A stretch of 64,000 bases of DNA from Brachypterus glaber (taxonomy: Eukaryota; Arthropoda; Insecta; Coleoptera; Kateretidae), in NCBI GenBank assembly GCA_958510825.1, contig OY294048.1, forward strand, positions 10,185,589 to 10,249,588, read 5' to 3'. Below the pieces are notes generated by a model. It did not search any database, was not told the DNA's origin, and worked only from the letters and a program-made list of their open reading frames with translations. Made by a program: the position numbers and the translations under genes. Shown one piece after another: positions 33,564-45,587 of this stretch; position 1 is the stretch's first letter, and every line of letters begins with the position of its first letter.

Positions 33564-34693
33564 ACTAGGCAACAAATCTCAACTTTTTTTTTAGCCCCGA
33601 TCGGAAAGTAAATTTTTCTTACTAATTCGAGGGCGTAGAAACCGAATCTGACCTTAGAAAAATTTCAGCACCTAAAATTTTCGAGATATAAGTCCAGGAA
33701 TAATTACGTTTTTTTTCAAAATCTTAAAAAAAAGAGTAGGATTTTGAAAATTTTAGGGTATATTAAAAAAATACGAACAACTCAAAAATATATATGCCAA
33801 GGACCTACTGTCAGAGTAAGTACGCGAAAAAAAATAAAAAGCTTAAAATGAAAGTGCAGAGTTTACTTAATTGCTCTTTTGTGGCAAAACTATCAAATCT
33901 GTATAAAAATTGTATAGAACTTAATCTGTAGATTATAAAATTCTCTACAAAAATATTTCCACAAATATTTTTTTATTTTGCTTAGTTTGTTCGTAAAAAG
34001 TATATAAATGAAAAAAAAAACTAAATTAAAGTCCACAGTGTAAACTTTTTTCCCGAGCCCAAAATATATATTTTTCTTATCAATTTAAAGGAGCAGAATC
34101 CAAATTTTACCTTAAAAAAAATCCAGCACGTCTTATTTTTTAAAATTTAGTACAGGCAATCATGCCAATTTAAAAATAATTTATAAAACAAAATATTGTG
34201 TATATTTTGTTTGTTTTTTTAATGGTTCTACATCATAAAAATGTTACTTTATTACATAAGAACCATATTGCGTAACATTTTTTTAGTTCATTTTTGACAA
34301 TTTTTAGCATGAGTAAGTGGCGATAAGCTTGTCCCCTTATGCACCCTTCTCCTTACCCTCCACCCCTACTTAGTTTTGTCACATTATCCATTTTTTTTAA
34401 ATATTTTTTTTTCATAATATCCCTATTTATTCTACCTATGAATTTAAAGTTTCCACTTTTAAGTTGGGTATTTTTTAACTAATATGAGTCGCCGAATCTA
34501 AATTTGTCCTCGGAATATTTTTATCTCCCATGATTTTAGAACAAAAGAGGGATAAAATAATAATTTTTTAACATTTTTATCTCATTTTTCTCAGAAAACT
34601 TATTAATATTCTGAGGCCAAATTCGGTTTCAGCGACCCAAAATTAGTTAAAAAACATATGACTCCAATCAGGGCAAGAAACCGTGTTGCCTAG
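33564..34693. mobile_element. 1.13-kb TIR element with repeated internal modules
   Basis: ACTAGGCAACA at 33564 and TGTTGCCTAGT ending at 34693 are inverted. Inside, a module of AAATTTTTCTTAC(T/C)AAT..., AGAA(A/T)CCGAATCTGACCTT and CAGCACCTAAAATTTT recurs at about 33600, 34050 and, inverted, 34430-34650. A further relative is near 41910-42000. No transposase. Confidence 0.65.
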
Positions 34694-34710
34694 TATTATC
34701 GGTATGAAGT

Positions 34711-36426
34711 TATACCGAGTGAGTTTTATTTATGTCCACCCCTATTGTTAAGATTAATTTTCATTTGATTAAAACGAAACTTTGAAGATTTATATAATTT
34801 TACATTGGCTATAAAATGGGGGATTTATTTTTTTTTGTTTCACTTCCGGTTTCTCCAGAAATGACCTCAACTTTTGATTTTTTTTAAGTAGAATATATTT
34901 TTACATAGTTCGATTCAGAATAAAATTCTGAGTACAACCATCTAACATTTGTCAATTTTTGACAGAACATGTCATTTTTTAATAAACTTTAATAGTATTT
35001 TTTTGCCCAAAAAATTTGATTAAAATACAATGTTATTGGTATCAGTATTTTAAGGAAAAAATATGTAATTTAATGGTAAGGGGCCATTAGTTATTCTTAA
35101 AGGGGTTAAAAAATAAAAAATTCAAAAAAGCACATTTTCCTGTCATATAAAACATAAAAAACGAGTAAAGGGGTATCACCCTTGGATTCGATGAAAATCC
35201 ACCCCCACATAGAGGGTTAAACTACCCCCCAATCACCAAAAAAAGTATTAAATCATAAAGTATCTCAACAAAAATCGAGTTAAAGGGATCCAGTCAGTTA
35301 TGTTTAATAAAAAGAAAGTTTGAGAAAGTTTGGTATAAAATTTAATTCAAGTACCCCTAGTTAACCCTTTGTTTAAGTGGATGTTTAGCTTTTAGAACAA
35401 TAAATCTTGCTTTTCGCACAAGTCCATGACCAGAAAAAAATTTTGAGCCCTTATACTTTACATTTTATCAATTCCAATCGAAGTTACAGATGTTTGAAAA
35501 AGAGGCTACAAAACCTCTTTTTTTGCGGACACTCTTTAGGAAAGTGACGAATTTGTAAACAAATAAAAACAAAAAAGTTGCTAATAGAATAAAATTTTCA
35601 CGATTTAGTTTCGTAAACTCGAACAGAAACAGAAACGTTCTCATTTTGCCACCCGTCTAAGAAGGGTTCCCGGTTCAATTTTTTTCTATGCTTTTCAATT
35701 ATCATAACACATATTAAAGTTAGTTATTTTTCTAAAAACCTTTATTATCTAAATGATATAAAAAAATGCTCCACTTAAAGTCCAAGTAACTACTTAAAAG
35801 GATATTGTGAGCTTCATTACTGCAAGCTTTTAAGGCTATTAGAGAAAAGATTATATTTTGTACATACTTGTCCATTTCATAAGTTTAAGTAATAGCTTAT
35901 AAAAGCTTATCTGCATTATGCCAGGTTTTTTATTTTTCACACCACGATTTCATTGTACGTTAGGTTTAAATTAACCCATATGTATTTTTCATTACACCAC
36001 TGAAACAACCCGGGGGTTTATTTACTGGAAAATCTTTGTACACTAGGGTAAGCCGTTCCTATATAGACACAGATAGGACCTTTCAGCTTAGAAGGGCAGA
36101 ATTATGCGAATAGGCTAATTTAAGGCACTCTAGATTTAAAATAAAAGTTTAAATAAAAGATGACATGACCTGTCAAAAATTGACAAGTAGCGCAAGGTTG
36201 TTCTCAGAATTGATTTTTAAATCAAAATATGTAAAATTATAAGGGTGTTCCATTTAAAAATCGAAAGTTCGATTGATTTCCGGTGAAACCGGAAGTGCCA
36301 AAAAATGTCTAACCATGTCAAAAAATCCTAAATTATACATAATAAAGCTCCTGCAAATTTTACGATCCTACATAAAAAAGTAAAAAAGTTAAGGGGGGTG
36401 AACCACCTTCCTGAAACACTCGGTAT
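34711..36426. mobile_element. 1.7-kb foldback with CACTTCCGGTTTC arms
   Basis: The tips TATACCGAGTG (34711) and CACTCGGTATA (36426) are inverted. Further in, CACTTCCGGTTTCTCCAGAA and TTGTCAATTTTTGACAGAAC face inverse blocks at 36160-36305. The middle contains short related clauses such as GGGGTATCACCC and CCACCCCCACATAGAGG. No coding region. Confidence 0.7.
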
Positions 36427-36429
36427 ATA

Positions 36430-36605
36430 TGCTATAAATAAATTTATTTTACAGTACGATACAACATTTATATCAACAATTTTAATATTTTATTTAAAAT
36501 AACGTTATAATGTTTTAGAATAATCGTAAAAATTGAATTCTATACCTAAAAGTTGACTAAACAACGTTTTGCTTGTGGTAGTGTTTTCCAGAACCGTCAC
36601 TACTA
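36430..36605. repeat. Inverted counterpart of 32030-32165
   Basis: See the 32030 entry for the shared blocks. Its outer part also resembles 28065-28140 (TTTTTACGATTA, CATTATAATGTTAT) in reverse complement. Confidence 0.45.
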
Positions 36606-38039
36606 TAGATAAAGTTACTCTAATATTGGCCTTTTAAAATTTTAGGATTATTTTATCTAGTCATCGTTAAAACCCTATCAGATATTTTTGACATTTTCTA
36701 AAAATCTTTGAGCAGTAATCGGTCTATCACTTCAATGTGACCTAATTCCAGATGATGCCAATTTGTAGACGCACATCGTAAAAGGACCTTGTTTTTCTGT
36801 TACAATTCAAATCATATAACATGAGGAAAGTCCTTTAATAAACTCGATATTCGGGTCTAAAGTATCATGAAACGACAAGAAAATGTAAAAAAGTGTTTAT
36901 TAAAAAATGTAGGTCTGCCTGTTCGTCGGTTTGTAAATATTATTAACTTTTAAAAGGAAAATCTGATTTAAAAAAAGGCAATCACGAAACGATTCAGGAC
37001 CTTTGTAGCTTTCGCCACGTCAAGTATGGTTACCATTTAAATAGGGCAAGGTCTTGCACCCTTAATGCAAGGGTCTTGCAAGCCAAAAAATTAAATTTTA
37101 GGACCACCTCTTTAGGAGAAAGTAAAAAATAAGAAATTTTTCAGAGAGTACTAAAATCTTTGAACCAAGGAACAGTTCATTGTATTTAAAGCCCGAGCAC
37201 CCTTCCCTGAAATGAATACACATTAAATGTTTATTTAAAAATTATTGCCAACATAAATATTTCCTAATGATTTCCTAAAATTCTATTGTCTTTCTGGAAT
37301 GTCGCCAACAATATTAACATTTTCCAATTTTTAGAATCAACAGGTTTATTTATTTTCAACACAAGTCGTTTACACAGGACTAAAAACCTTTTCCTATTAG
37401 AAAAGAATATATATTTTATCGATTTTATCCAAAATCAAGTTGCGAAGATAAGATTTTCATATCTTTAAAAATTATAACTCTGTACCTTTACTTTTCAATG
37501 TGCCCGGGAAGAAAGATTTAGTTTGAGTTTCAAATAACCAAAATTTTATTTTATAGCATTGTTGCCAAACTTAAAAAAGATCTATCAGGCCGATCGTTTT
37601 TTATTTAAGACAAAAACCCTCATGGGAGGCTTCTTAAAATGCGAAAATTTGAAATGTAAACGGGCCACCCCCTTATTTTATTATCCCCTATATAAAAATG
37701 CTTCAGACCAAATGTTGCCAAAATCGAACATTTCTTAGAGGTCGCTACCAGCAAAAAAAGCATTTTCTTGTAAAATGCATATATTTTTTCAAAAAATATT
37801 GGAAATATATACTACAAATGGATAAATTTGGGTTTTAAATAATCTAGGCTAGGTTAGTTATTTAATAAAAGTCATGATCATAGGTGGCATGGGGTTCACG
37901 AGGCCCGTCCCCTGGTTTCGAAATATCAATTAAAAAAAAAATAACAATTTTGCCAGAGGGTGGTAAAAGTTGTAAGAAGTCACACTTTTGAATGTTTTCG
38001 CGCTGTAAATGTCAAAAAGTAATGTCAGTATAAAATTTT
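36606..38039. other. 1.4 kb without recognised gene
   Basis: AT-rich DNA. A 60-codon open frame at 37286-37468 has no domain. A duplicated word GCAAGGGTCTTGCA lies near 37063-37082. Confidence 0.4.
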
Positions 38040-38890
38040 TATTCATAAAGGTAAATTATACTTTTAAACTAACTTTAAGTGATATATAAAAATTAAAAAA
38101 TAAATAAGAAAAAAGCATTTTTTTTTCAAAAGAATTTAAAATTTAACAACTTCAAACAAACTTAAAAAATAATAATTATATTTATGGCAGACTAACATCT
38201 CTACTCAAAATTTCTCTACTCCCTAACATTCCTACTCCATAACATCCCTACTCCACAACAACTCTACTCCGTAACAGCTGTACTCCATAACATCTCTACT
38301 CCATAACAACTCTACTCCGCACTATATGCACTCGATTAGCCACTTGTCTTAACTCAAATGAATATTTGTCATGCTAAGTCACTGTCAAATATGAATTTAA
38401 TTTATTAATTACTTACATTGTGGCTTTTAGAATAATTGTTCTAGATTTGAATTTAAAGATAAACGTTTTCTACGAAAAAAATAAAATAATCTAGAAGAAG
38501 AAGATTCTTTGTTCTTTGAACTGCTCATTTATTATTAAGTGGCTAATAAAGTCCTTATAGTGTGGAGTAGAGATGTTATGGAGTAGAGATGTTACGGAGT
38601 AGAGTTGTTGTGGAGTAGGGATGTTATGGAGTAGGGATGTTAGGGAGTAGAGAAATTTAGAGTAGAGATGTTAGTCTGCCATATTTATAATCAAAAAGAG
38701 AATAAGCTTTAAAATAATTTTTCACACAATCCCCCCTTTCCATTTAAATATGTACACCCTTATCCCCTGTCCCCTAGACATATTAAATGTATGCCAAAAA
38801 ATGATTTATGTTATGTAATTAAAGTGTTTTAAATTTCAAGTTAAATCTTAAGATAAAAGTTAAATGGGGCAATGCCCCATTGTGGCATAC
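38040..38890. repeat. CAGTGCGGTCC-family relic split by another foldback
   Basis: TAAATTATACTTTTAAACTA (38052) on the left and TTTTCACACAATCCCCCCTT, then AAATCTTAAGATAAAAGTTA, on the right are parts of this family. The 38184-38682 element has inserted into it. Confidence 0.55.
38184..38682. mobile_element. Foldback with arms of a 16-bp minisatellite
   Basis: TATGGCAGACTAACATCTCT at the left and its inverse at 38682. Each ~160-bp arm is mostly a tandem array of a ~16-bp unit, consensus AACATCTCTACTCCAT, with variants (AACAACTCTACTCCGT, AACATCCCTACTCCAC): about nine units left, about seven right. The arms continue with CCGCACTATA and GATTAGCCACTT. The ~195-bp unique centre has no ORF. A solo array is at 57159-57252. 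Confidence 0.85.
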
Positions 38891-39162
38891 ACGCGCTGTT
38901 TAATTATTGTTATAGAAAATGTTTTGTTTTAAATGAGTACCTCTACTTCAATACTTTTAATTTCATCCTGTATTGATTATCCAAAATGTAGAGGGAATAA
39001 AGCTACCGTACTAAACTACGGCGTTTCAAGCTCTATTAAGGTTTAAGCAAAAGTAATACTAATAAAACCTTAATTGCCTTAAGATTCTTGTTTAGAACTT
39101 CTTGATACAGACAAAGAAACATTAACTTAATTTAATCAAATTTTATTTAGGCCAACTAAATT

Positions 39163-39164
39163 TT

Positions 39165-39204
<40 letters not shown>

Positions 39205-39208
39205 TGGT
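39163..39208. repeat. (ATTT)n microsatellite
   Basis: About ten ATTT units in a row. Confidence 0.95.
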
Positions 39209-39461
39209 TGGTTATAGCAAAGTATCATAGGGTATCTTAAATAAGCCGAGGCTTGTGATTGAAATACCTCACTAATATAGTTTGCAGCAAAATCCATAAA
39301 CAAGTAAAACCAAAGACGATTTCTTAAATTCTCTAAATTGGCAACCTACCACTATTTCTTTTCCTTAATTTAAAAAATACGTGATTTAAATCAGTATTCT
39401 TGTTTTTCTGCTTCATTTATCCCAATTTTGAATTTGAACTCACATTTCTTTATTATTATTA

Positions 39462-40215
39462 TAAAATTGCACTGCTCTACTACAGAATTTTCACAATCAA
39501 TGAGAAAATCCCTACCAAAATGTCATATAGCTGCTACTTCACGTTTTTTTTGCGATCATCAGTGAGCATATATTGGTATGGTGGCTTTCGCACCGACAGT
39601 TGAAAATTTAAAATACTTATCAAAAATAAGTATAACTGTATCGAGAGCATCTAATGTTTGCACAAAAGTACTACACATTAGATGTTGGCAGACCTGTAAT
39701 CTGATAAGAATTATCTATATCTAGATCCACAGGTAGACAAAAATGCTTGTGTCGAAGCCAGCACCTAGTACCGACACGGCAAATCAAATTATTTATTGCC
39801 TTATAGACGGCAAACTATTAAAATCTATAAAGAAATTACACTGCTCTACTACAGAATTTTCACAATCAATGAGAAAATCCCTACCAAAATGTCATATAGC
39901 TGCTATTTCACGCTTTTTAGCGATAATCAGTTAGCATATATTGGTATGGTGGCTTTCGCAACGACTTTTGTGCATTAAATGGCGCCACCAATTTGTACGC
40001 TCTCGATACAGTTATACTTATTTTTGAAGTATTTTAAATTTTCAACAGTCGGTGCGAAAGCCACCATACCAATATATGCTCACTGATAAAAGCGTGAAAT
40101 AGCAGCTATATGACATTTTGGTAGGGATTTTCTCATTGATTGTGAAAATTCTGTAGTAGAGCAGTGCAATTTCTTTATAGATTTAAATAGTTTGCCATCT
40201 ATAAGGCAATAAACT
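39462..40215. repeat. Foldback plus upstream direct copy of its arm
   Basis: A ~140-bp module (ACTGCTCTACTACAGAATTT, GAGAAAATCCCTACCAAAAT, CATATATTGGTATGGTGGCT) occurs three times: 39468-39605 and 39840-39966 in direct orientation, 40040-40174 inverted. The last two form a foldback at 39788-40215. Its ends carry a mini-palindrome TTGCCTTATAGACGGCAAA and its inverse. Open frames here (39400-39603, 39743-39978) simply read the module. Confidence 0.75.
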
Positions 40216-41029
40216 TTATTTTTATTATTATTATAGTTATTTATTATGTTGTAGTAATTTTTTGGCAGACTTAGAAGTGATGCACGTCAGTGCAGAAATT
40301 AATAAATTTAAAAAATCTTTAGTGATTAGGTTTAAACCCCCCTCAGTAATGTGACAATAATTATCACTGACTAGTAAATAAGTAGATTAGTAATAAATTA
40401 ATAATAATTACTACTATTAATAAATTGTCGTAGTTATATGAAGAATAAATTAATATAGCACTTCTATAGTAGTCATAGTTATTACTAGTGATACACTAAA
40501 AGTATACTTACTAGTAACTTATAATTATTATCAACAATAATAGGTAACTATTATTACTTATACTTACAGCAAATAAACTTATGTTTATTTTTGGCATATT
40601 CATCATGATTTACAATGCTTATCAGATATTATGGTTTTCTGTGTATAGGGATTCGACTTATTTAGAACTTTGTATTGCAGGGTTTGCAATTAGGATCGAG
40701 ATTTCGATTAAGGATCTTAGAATTCAATGCACATTGCTTGGGTTGCTGTCAAGCATTTTAAATACATCAGAGCAATGCAGTATTAACTTGTCAAGCTTAA
40801 TAAGCTCAAGTATATCTATACAAACTTCTGCTTCTACTAATGCATTCTCAGCTGGAACGCTATAGAATATTATAACATTCTTGAATATTATAGTATTTTT
40901 CTAGTTTTCAGTTAAGTTTTAGGATTTTTTTTCGTTTCTAGATACTTCTTTAGTCTTTCCCCAGAATCACTTAAAAATAATATATTATTCCAAATGAATA
41001 TCATTTAAGCTAATTGAATGTTAACTTTA
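40216..41029. other. No recognised gene; TAA/TTA-rich
   Basis: Many TAATAATTA words at 40370-40570. A 94-codon ATG-started frame at 40581-40865 has no recognisable domain and stays unassigned. A hairpin GAATATTATAACATTC / GAATATTATAG is at about 40865-40900. Confidence 0.4.
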
Positions 41030-41220
41030 TAAAGAGCGGTCCAAAAGTCATCCCCCTCCTCTTAACTTTTGAATTAGTTAAGATATTGACATTAATTTTA
41101 AAATACTTAAGATGACTTAAAAACCTATCTGTTTGCCTGCATTTAATATTTTTAACTTTTGTTATTGTGGGCAGGGGTCATAAGGAAATATATTTTAAAT
41201 AGAAAGGGGGAGTTATCGTA
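41030..41220. repeat. Left end of a CAGTGCGGTCC-family element
   Basis: AAAGAGCGGTCCAAAAGTCA, ACTTTTGAATTAGTTAAGAT, GTGGGCAGGGGTCATAAGG and TAGAAAGGGGGAGTT follow the family order, after which similarity stops. A possible decayed right end lies near 43955-44010. Confidence 0.65.
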
Positions 41221-42009
41221 ATTATTTATTTTGAAAATACATTGCAGGAAAAAGTCCTGTCATTTATCCGAAACAGTTAATTTATTTTAAAATCTTGAAT
41301 TCATAAATAAATTAAATAAATTCGTTTGGAGTTATTGAGTTATAATTATTTTAATTTAGTTATGAAGAATGGTTAAAAGTCCTTAATTTCGAACTTAATT
41401 AAATAATAAATAATATCAAAATTTTTTACTTTTACATGGGTTGGTTTTCTAAAGGCATATGGGAATAATTGTATTTGCTATAAAGTATATCTTTGTAAAG
41501 ATAACAAGCCTGTATGGTAAATAAATATTTTTTTTAAATTTAAGGCGTTTAAAATTTATACCATTTTTTATGTAAGACCAAATTTTTGAGGTATTCCACT
41601 CCAAGTAGCGAACACTATAAAAGAAAGGTTAAAATTGATTAATTAAAAAGCCATTAATATTAAATTTTGACTCGAAGCAAGTAATGTAAGCGGATGTGCC
41701 GCCATTTAGTGTTAGATAAAACGATAATAAATAATCCAGGGTCAAGAGAGATAAGCAATGCCATTTGACGCTTGAACAATCGGTAAAGATATAATATAGG
41801 TGCAACCCCAACCTACAAAATTATTATTTTACGGGAGAAGCAAAAATGTGATTATTTTTTTTTTCAATAACACAACCACACAAAAAAATAAAAGGTCAAA
41901 TACCTTTTTCGAAACCATTGTATGCCTATGTATTTTGAGGTGCTGAATCCGAATTTGAGGTCAAAATAGCACCTCATACGATTAGTTTTTAAGTTTTTAA
42001 GATAACCTC

Positions 42010-42800
42010 TAGTAACATAGGAAAGTATGGAAAGTGACATATTTCACGCGAATGGGAAGGTTTAAGAAACGACCCGCTATGAAATACACTTTCCAACGAG
42101 TTATGTACACTATTTGAATATGAAGTTTCATATTTTAAAATTTTCTAATTTTTATTAATTTTTAAGAAAAGCAAAGCACAAATTAATTATAAAGAGCATA
42201 CAAATTTATATATGTAGGTATGTCAAACAGGAAATATGATTTTCATTTAGCTTTAGTTTTCTTGGTTTTATATTTAATACAATACGTAGCTGTTTAATGG
42301 GTTGCCTGTTCCTAAATAAATGCAAACTTGAGTTAAGTTATTAAATTAGATTTCTGTGGTTATGCTGCCATATAAGACAGTAAAACTGTTGTGTATTTCG
42401 TAAGAAAAATACTGTGTATTTTGATGTTTTTTATATGATGCAAGGTAACTAAATAAAAAATGAAGTAATTTTTATAAGATCTAGACTGTCTAGACTAGAC
42501 AGTAATGGTCAAAATAGTGACGTTATAACTATAGTTTCTATTTTTGACATGAAAAACAGAAATATTTGGATTAAAACACTTAAAAGATATAAAAGGCTGT
42601 GGTGAAAGGTGGAAAATGGTTTATAGAACAAGGTGAATAAAATTCGTAGAATCTAATAGGTAAATATCTAAATAAAATTAGGCAAACCTCCATACATAAA
42701 TATCACACGAGTGTGATATAAAAATATCAAACTAGTGCGATATGAGGCGTTTTCTAAAGAACAAAAGAGTGTGCTAAATGTCATTTTCATAGAGGATCAT
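42010..42800 (-). repeat. 0.9-kb interspersed repeat, copy 2
   Basis: Inverted relative to 18690-19640, with matching blocks along its whole length: ACACTTTCCAACGAGTTATG, TATGTCAAACAGGAAATATG, GACATGAAAAACAGAAATAT, AAATTAGGCAAACCTCCATA, GTGCGATATGAGGCGTTTTC. Here the CATA-AGGTTTGCC-type unit is single. Divergence and indels are considerable. Confidence 0.75.
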
Positions 42801-43200
42801 AGGAAAAGTACGTTAAGTAGTACCCGTTTCAAGCAAAAACCGTATGCTTCGCATTTTGTAGTATACTTCTTGCAGTTGCAAGTAGCATTTTCCTGGTGAA
42901 GTTTTAAGTTAAACTTAATTAAATTGTATTGGGAAATTAATAATTTGTAAGTAGCGCCCTCTATAACTTTTTTGTTTTTAAATGAATTTGGCGGGATTGA
43001 TTTTTTTAATGAGGATAATTTTTCCTGAAAAAGAAATGCGTTGATAGAACGATTCCTTATTTTTTTCGATTTTTTTTTAAGTTTTAACAAAACCTGAGGT
43101 TTATTGAAATTTTCCTTCTTTTTTTTTTTCTCTTTCTTCCCCAATAACTTTTCGTTTTTTTTTAATCCCCTAAAAAGGGGAAGCATTATTTAAAAAAAAA

Positions 43201-43764
43201 ATATAATACTTATTTTTATTATTTAATATAATCAGAAAAAAAATCCTAAAACTCATATTAAAAGGAAATGAACTTTGAGGAAAAATAGATCTATAGATAT
43301 CCTATAGCTATATCATATGTGGTTTTGCATTTTATTGAAATAAGGAACTAGACGGATAAAAGAAAGCTTTAAAAATATCCATAGATATAAAGATTACAGA
43401 GTAATATGCTTAAGCTTGGTTTTGTTTGCTATGCAGAAAATATTTTAAACGCAATACAGAAAGTATTTTTAATATTTTTTCTTTCAAATTCGGAACTCAT
43501 ATAAAATACAACTGCCAACAAAATAATACCTTCCCCAACAGGCCTGGGTTCATTAAAATCAAACACGAAAAAAAAAAAATAAAAAAATAAAAACAAATTA
43601 AAAATTTTTTTTGTTTTCTATTTTTTAATGGTTTTTAACCCATTTTAACCCCCTGCCTCCCCCTGATTTTTACCAAAAACAATTCTAGCCTAGAACTTTG
43701 AACAATCAACCTTTGGTCCAAAGAAGTCTTTAGCCCGAATCGTTCTTGAGTTATCGTGGTCACA
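43201..43764. other. No recognised gene
   Basis: AT-rich, with T and A homopolymers. An upstream lysine-rich frame (42797-43186 minus, 129 codons, ATG start) lies between this stretch and the 0.9-kb repeat. It has a short Cys pattern (CNCKKYTTKC) but no recognised domain and owes its composition to T-runs. Confidence 0.35.
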
Positions 43765-43928
43765 AACTTCCCCGACACACAGACCGACAGACTCACCGAC
43801 CGACAGACAGAATTTTTTTTTGACGGAAATCATACTTTTTGGATATAAAACGTCCAGAAACGTAAAAAAGCAATAAAAATTTTTCGAATTTTTTTTACCG
43901 ACGCAAGACTTTCCTTGGGTCAAGTAAA
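43765..43928. repeat. Interspersed repeat with GACCGACAGAC run, second copy
   Basis: GACACACAGACCGACAGACT, CACCGACCGACAGACAGAAT, then GACGGAAAT, AAACGTCCAGAAACG and ACGCAAGACTTTCCTTGG. It matches 1478-1625 block by block but has extra sequence in the middle. Confidence 0.6.
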
Positions 43929-44244
43929 ATTATTTAGGTTATGTTATTTAAGTGTTGATATCTTAAGCAGTTTAAAAGTAAAAGGGGGAGCGGACTTTAG
44001 TTACGCAGTGTATGTATATGAATATAAATTTACGTAATAAGCGGTCATTTTACCAAAAAATAGACCTTTGTATTTACTGGGATTTATCGGAAATGGCATG
44101 AAATTGTCAGGTGAACAAAGCCAATTGAAACAGTTAAATTTTTCATTTCCCATCTATTATGTATGCATGCAGTTCACAGTAACTATTCAATAACTTAAAT
44201 AGTTTAAGTGACAATCATATCTATAAATAGATATAAATGGATTT

Positions 44245-45240
44245 ATTCAATTAATGTATATCCAATTAGTTGTATAAACAATATTCAGTAAATTTTGGCA
44301 TGCTTGTCGCGCACCGATAAATGCATTATCCTACACGGTAAAAATTAATTAATTAATTAATTTTGGCACGCTTAATTAATTAATTAATTAATTAATTAGT
44401 GCATTATCCTACACTTAATTGATTAATTAATTAATTAATCAATACATTATCCTACACGGTAAAAATTAGTTAATTAATTAATTTTGGCATGCTTAATTAA
44501 TTATTTATTTAATGCATTATCTTACACTTAATTAATTAATTAATTAATGCATTATCCTAAACGATAAAAATTAATTAATTTAATAATTAATTCATTCATT
44601 CATTTATTTATTTATTTTGGAATGCTTGTCGCTCGCCGATAAATACATTATCCTACACGTTAAAAATTAATTAATTAATTAATTAATGTATATCCAATTA
44701 GTTTTATGATCAATATCCATTAAATTTTGGCATACTTGTCGTGCGCCGATAAATGCATTATCCTACACGGTAAAAATGAATGAATTAATTAATTAATTAA
44801 TTAATTAATGTATATTAAATTAGTTGTATGAACAATATTCATTAAATTTTGGCATACTTAACGATAAAAATTAATTAATTAAATAATTAATTAGATAATT
44901 CATTCATTCATTAATTTATTTATTTATTTATTTTGGCATGCTTATCGCGTGCCGATAAATGCATTATCCTACACGGTAAAAATTAATGAATGAATGAATG
45001 AATTAATTAATTAATTAATTAATGTATATCCAATTAGTTGTATGAATAATGTTCATTAAATTTTGGCATACTTGTTGCGCGCCGATAAATGCATTATCCT
45101 ACACGGTAAAAATTAATTAATTAATTAATTAATTAATTAATTAATGTATATTAAATTAGTTGTATGAACAATATTCATTAAATTTTGGCATACTTGTCGC
45201 TCACCGATAAATACAGCATAATGCACGGTAAAAATTGAAT
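44245..45240. repeat. Composite satellite with (TTAA)n spacers
   Basis: At least seven partial or full units. The core is TGTATATCCAATTAGTTGTA, TGAACAATATTCATTAAATT, TTGGCATACTTGTCG, CGCCGATAAATGCATTATCC, TACACGGTAAAAATTAATT. Between cores are runs of (TTAA)n or (ATTC/ATTT)n of varying length. Cores are best preserved at about 44265, 44690, 45025 and 45150. The (TTAA)n runs are self-complementary. Confidence 0.9.
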
Positions 45241-45587
45241 GTAAAATAATGTAATGATACCTTAGTTTACCAGCGCCAATACTTTCGTAGATATCAGTAA
45301 AATAACTAAATACACGTCACTGTCACGTCTTTTTATTGGTTTTCCATTTAAAAATAGACAAGTCCTTGTATTTTGCAAAATTTTAATAACGTTTTATGTC
45401 GATTTCGAGCCAAAAAAAAAATGTCGGTCTCCAGTTCCCATGTGCAGAACTGCTTTAAGACAAACACAAGTATGCGCAGAAGTGTTTGATTATACGTATG
45501 CAAATATATGCACATATGCAAATATATCAATGCGCATTGTTGTTTTGTGGAACATACTAATGCTCAGAAATCTTCAATGGTTATCTC

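Noticed and set aside
32030..36605. A single 4.6-kb transposon bounded by inverted 32030 and 36430 blocks
   Set aside because: The blocks also resemble 28065-28140 and no matching tips or target duplication were found; kept only as a repeat pair.
38189..38340. CRISPR-like array of ~16-bp repeats
   Set aside because: Units are contiguous without unique spacers and are mirrored in an inverted arm; this is a minisatellite within a foldback in an animal-type genome.
40581..40865. 94-codon ATG frame (plus)
   Set aside because: No domain, isolated in AT-rich DNA, no splice or expression hints.
42797..43186. 129-codon ATG frame (minus), lysine-rich, with CNCKKYTTKC
   Set aside because: Lysines come from T-runs on the plus strand; the Cys pattern is too short and irregular to call a domain, and no gene structure is seen around it.
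43955..44010. Right end belonging to the 41030 CAGTGCGGTCC element
   Set aside because: Similarity is weak (GATATCTTAAGCAGTTTAAA, AGCGGACTTTAGTTACG) and ~2.7 kb of unrelated sequence lies between; only mentioned as possible.
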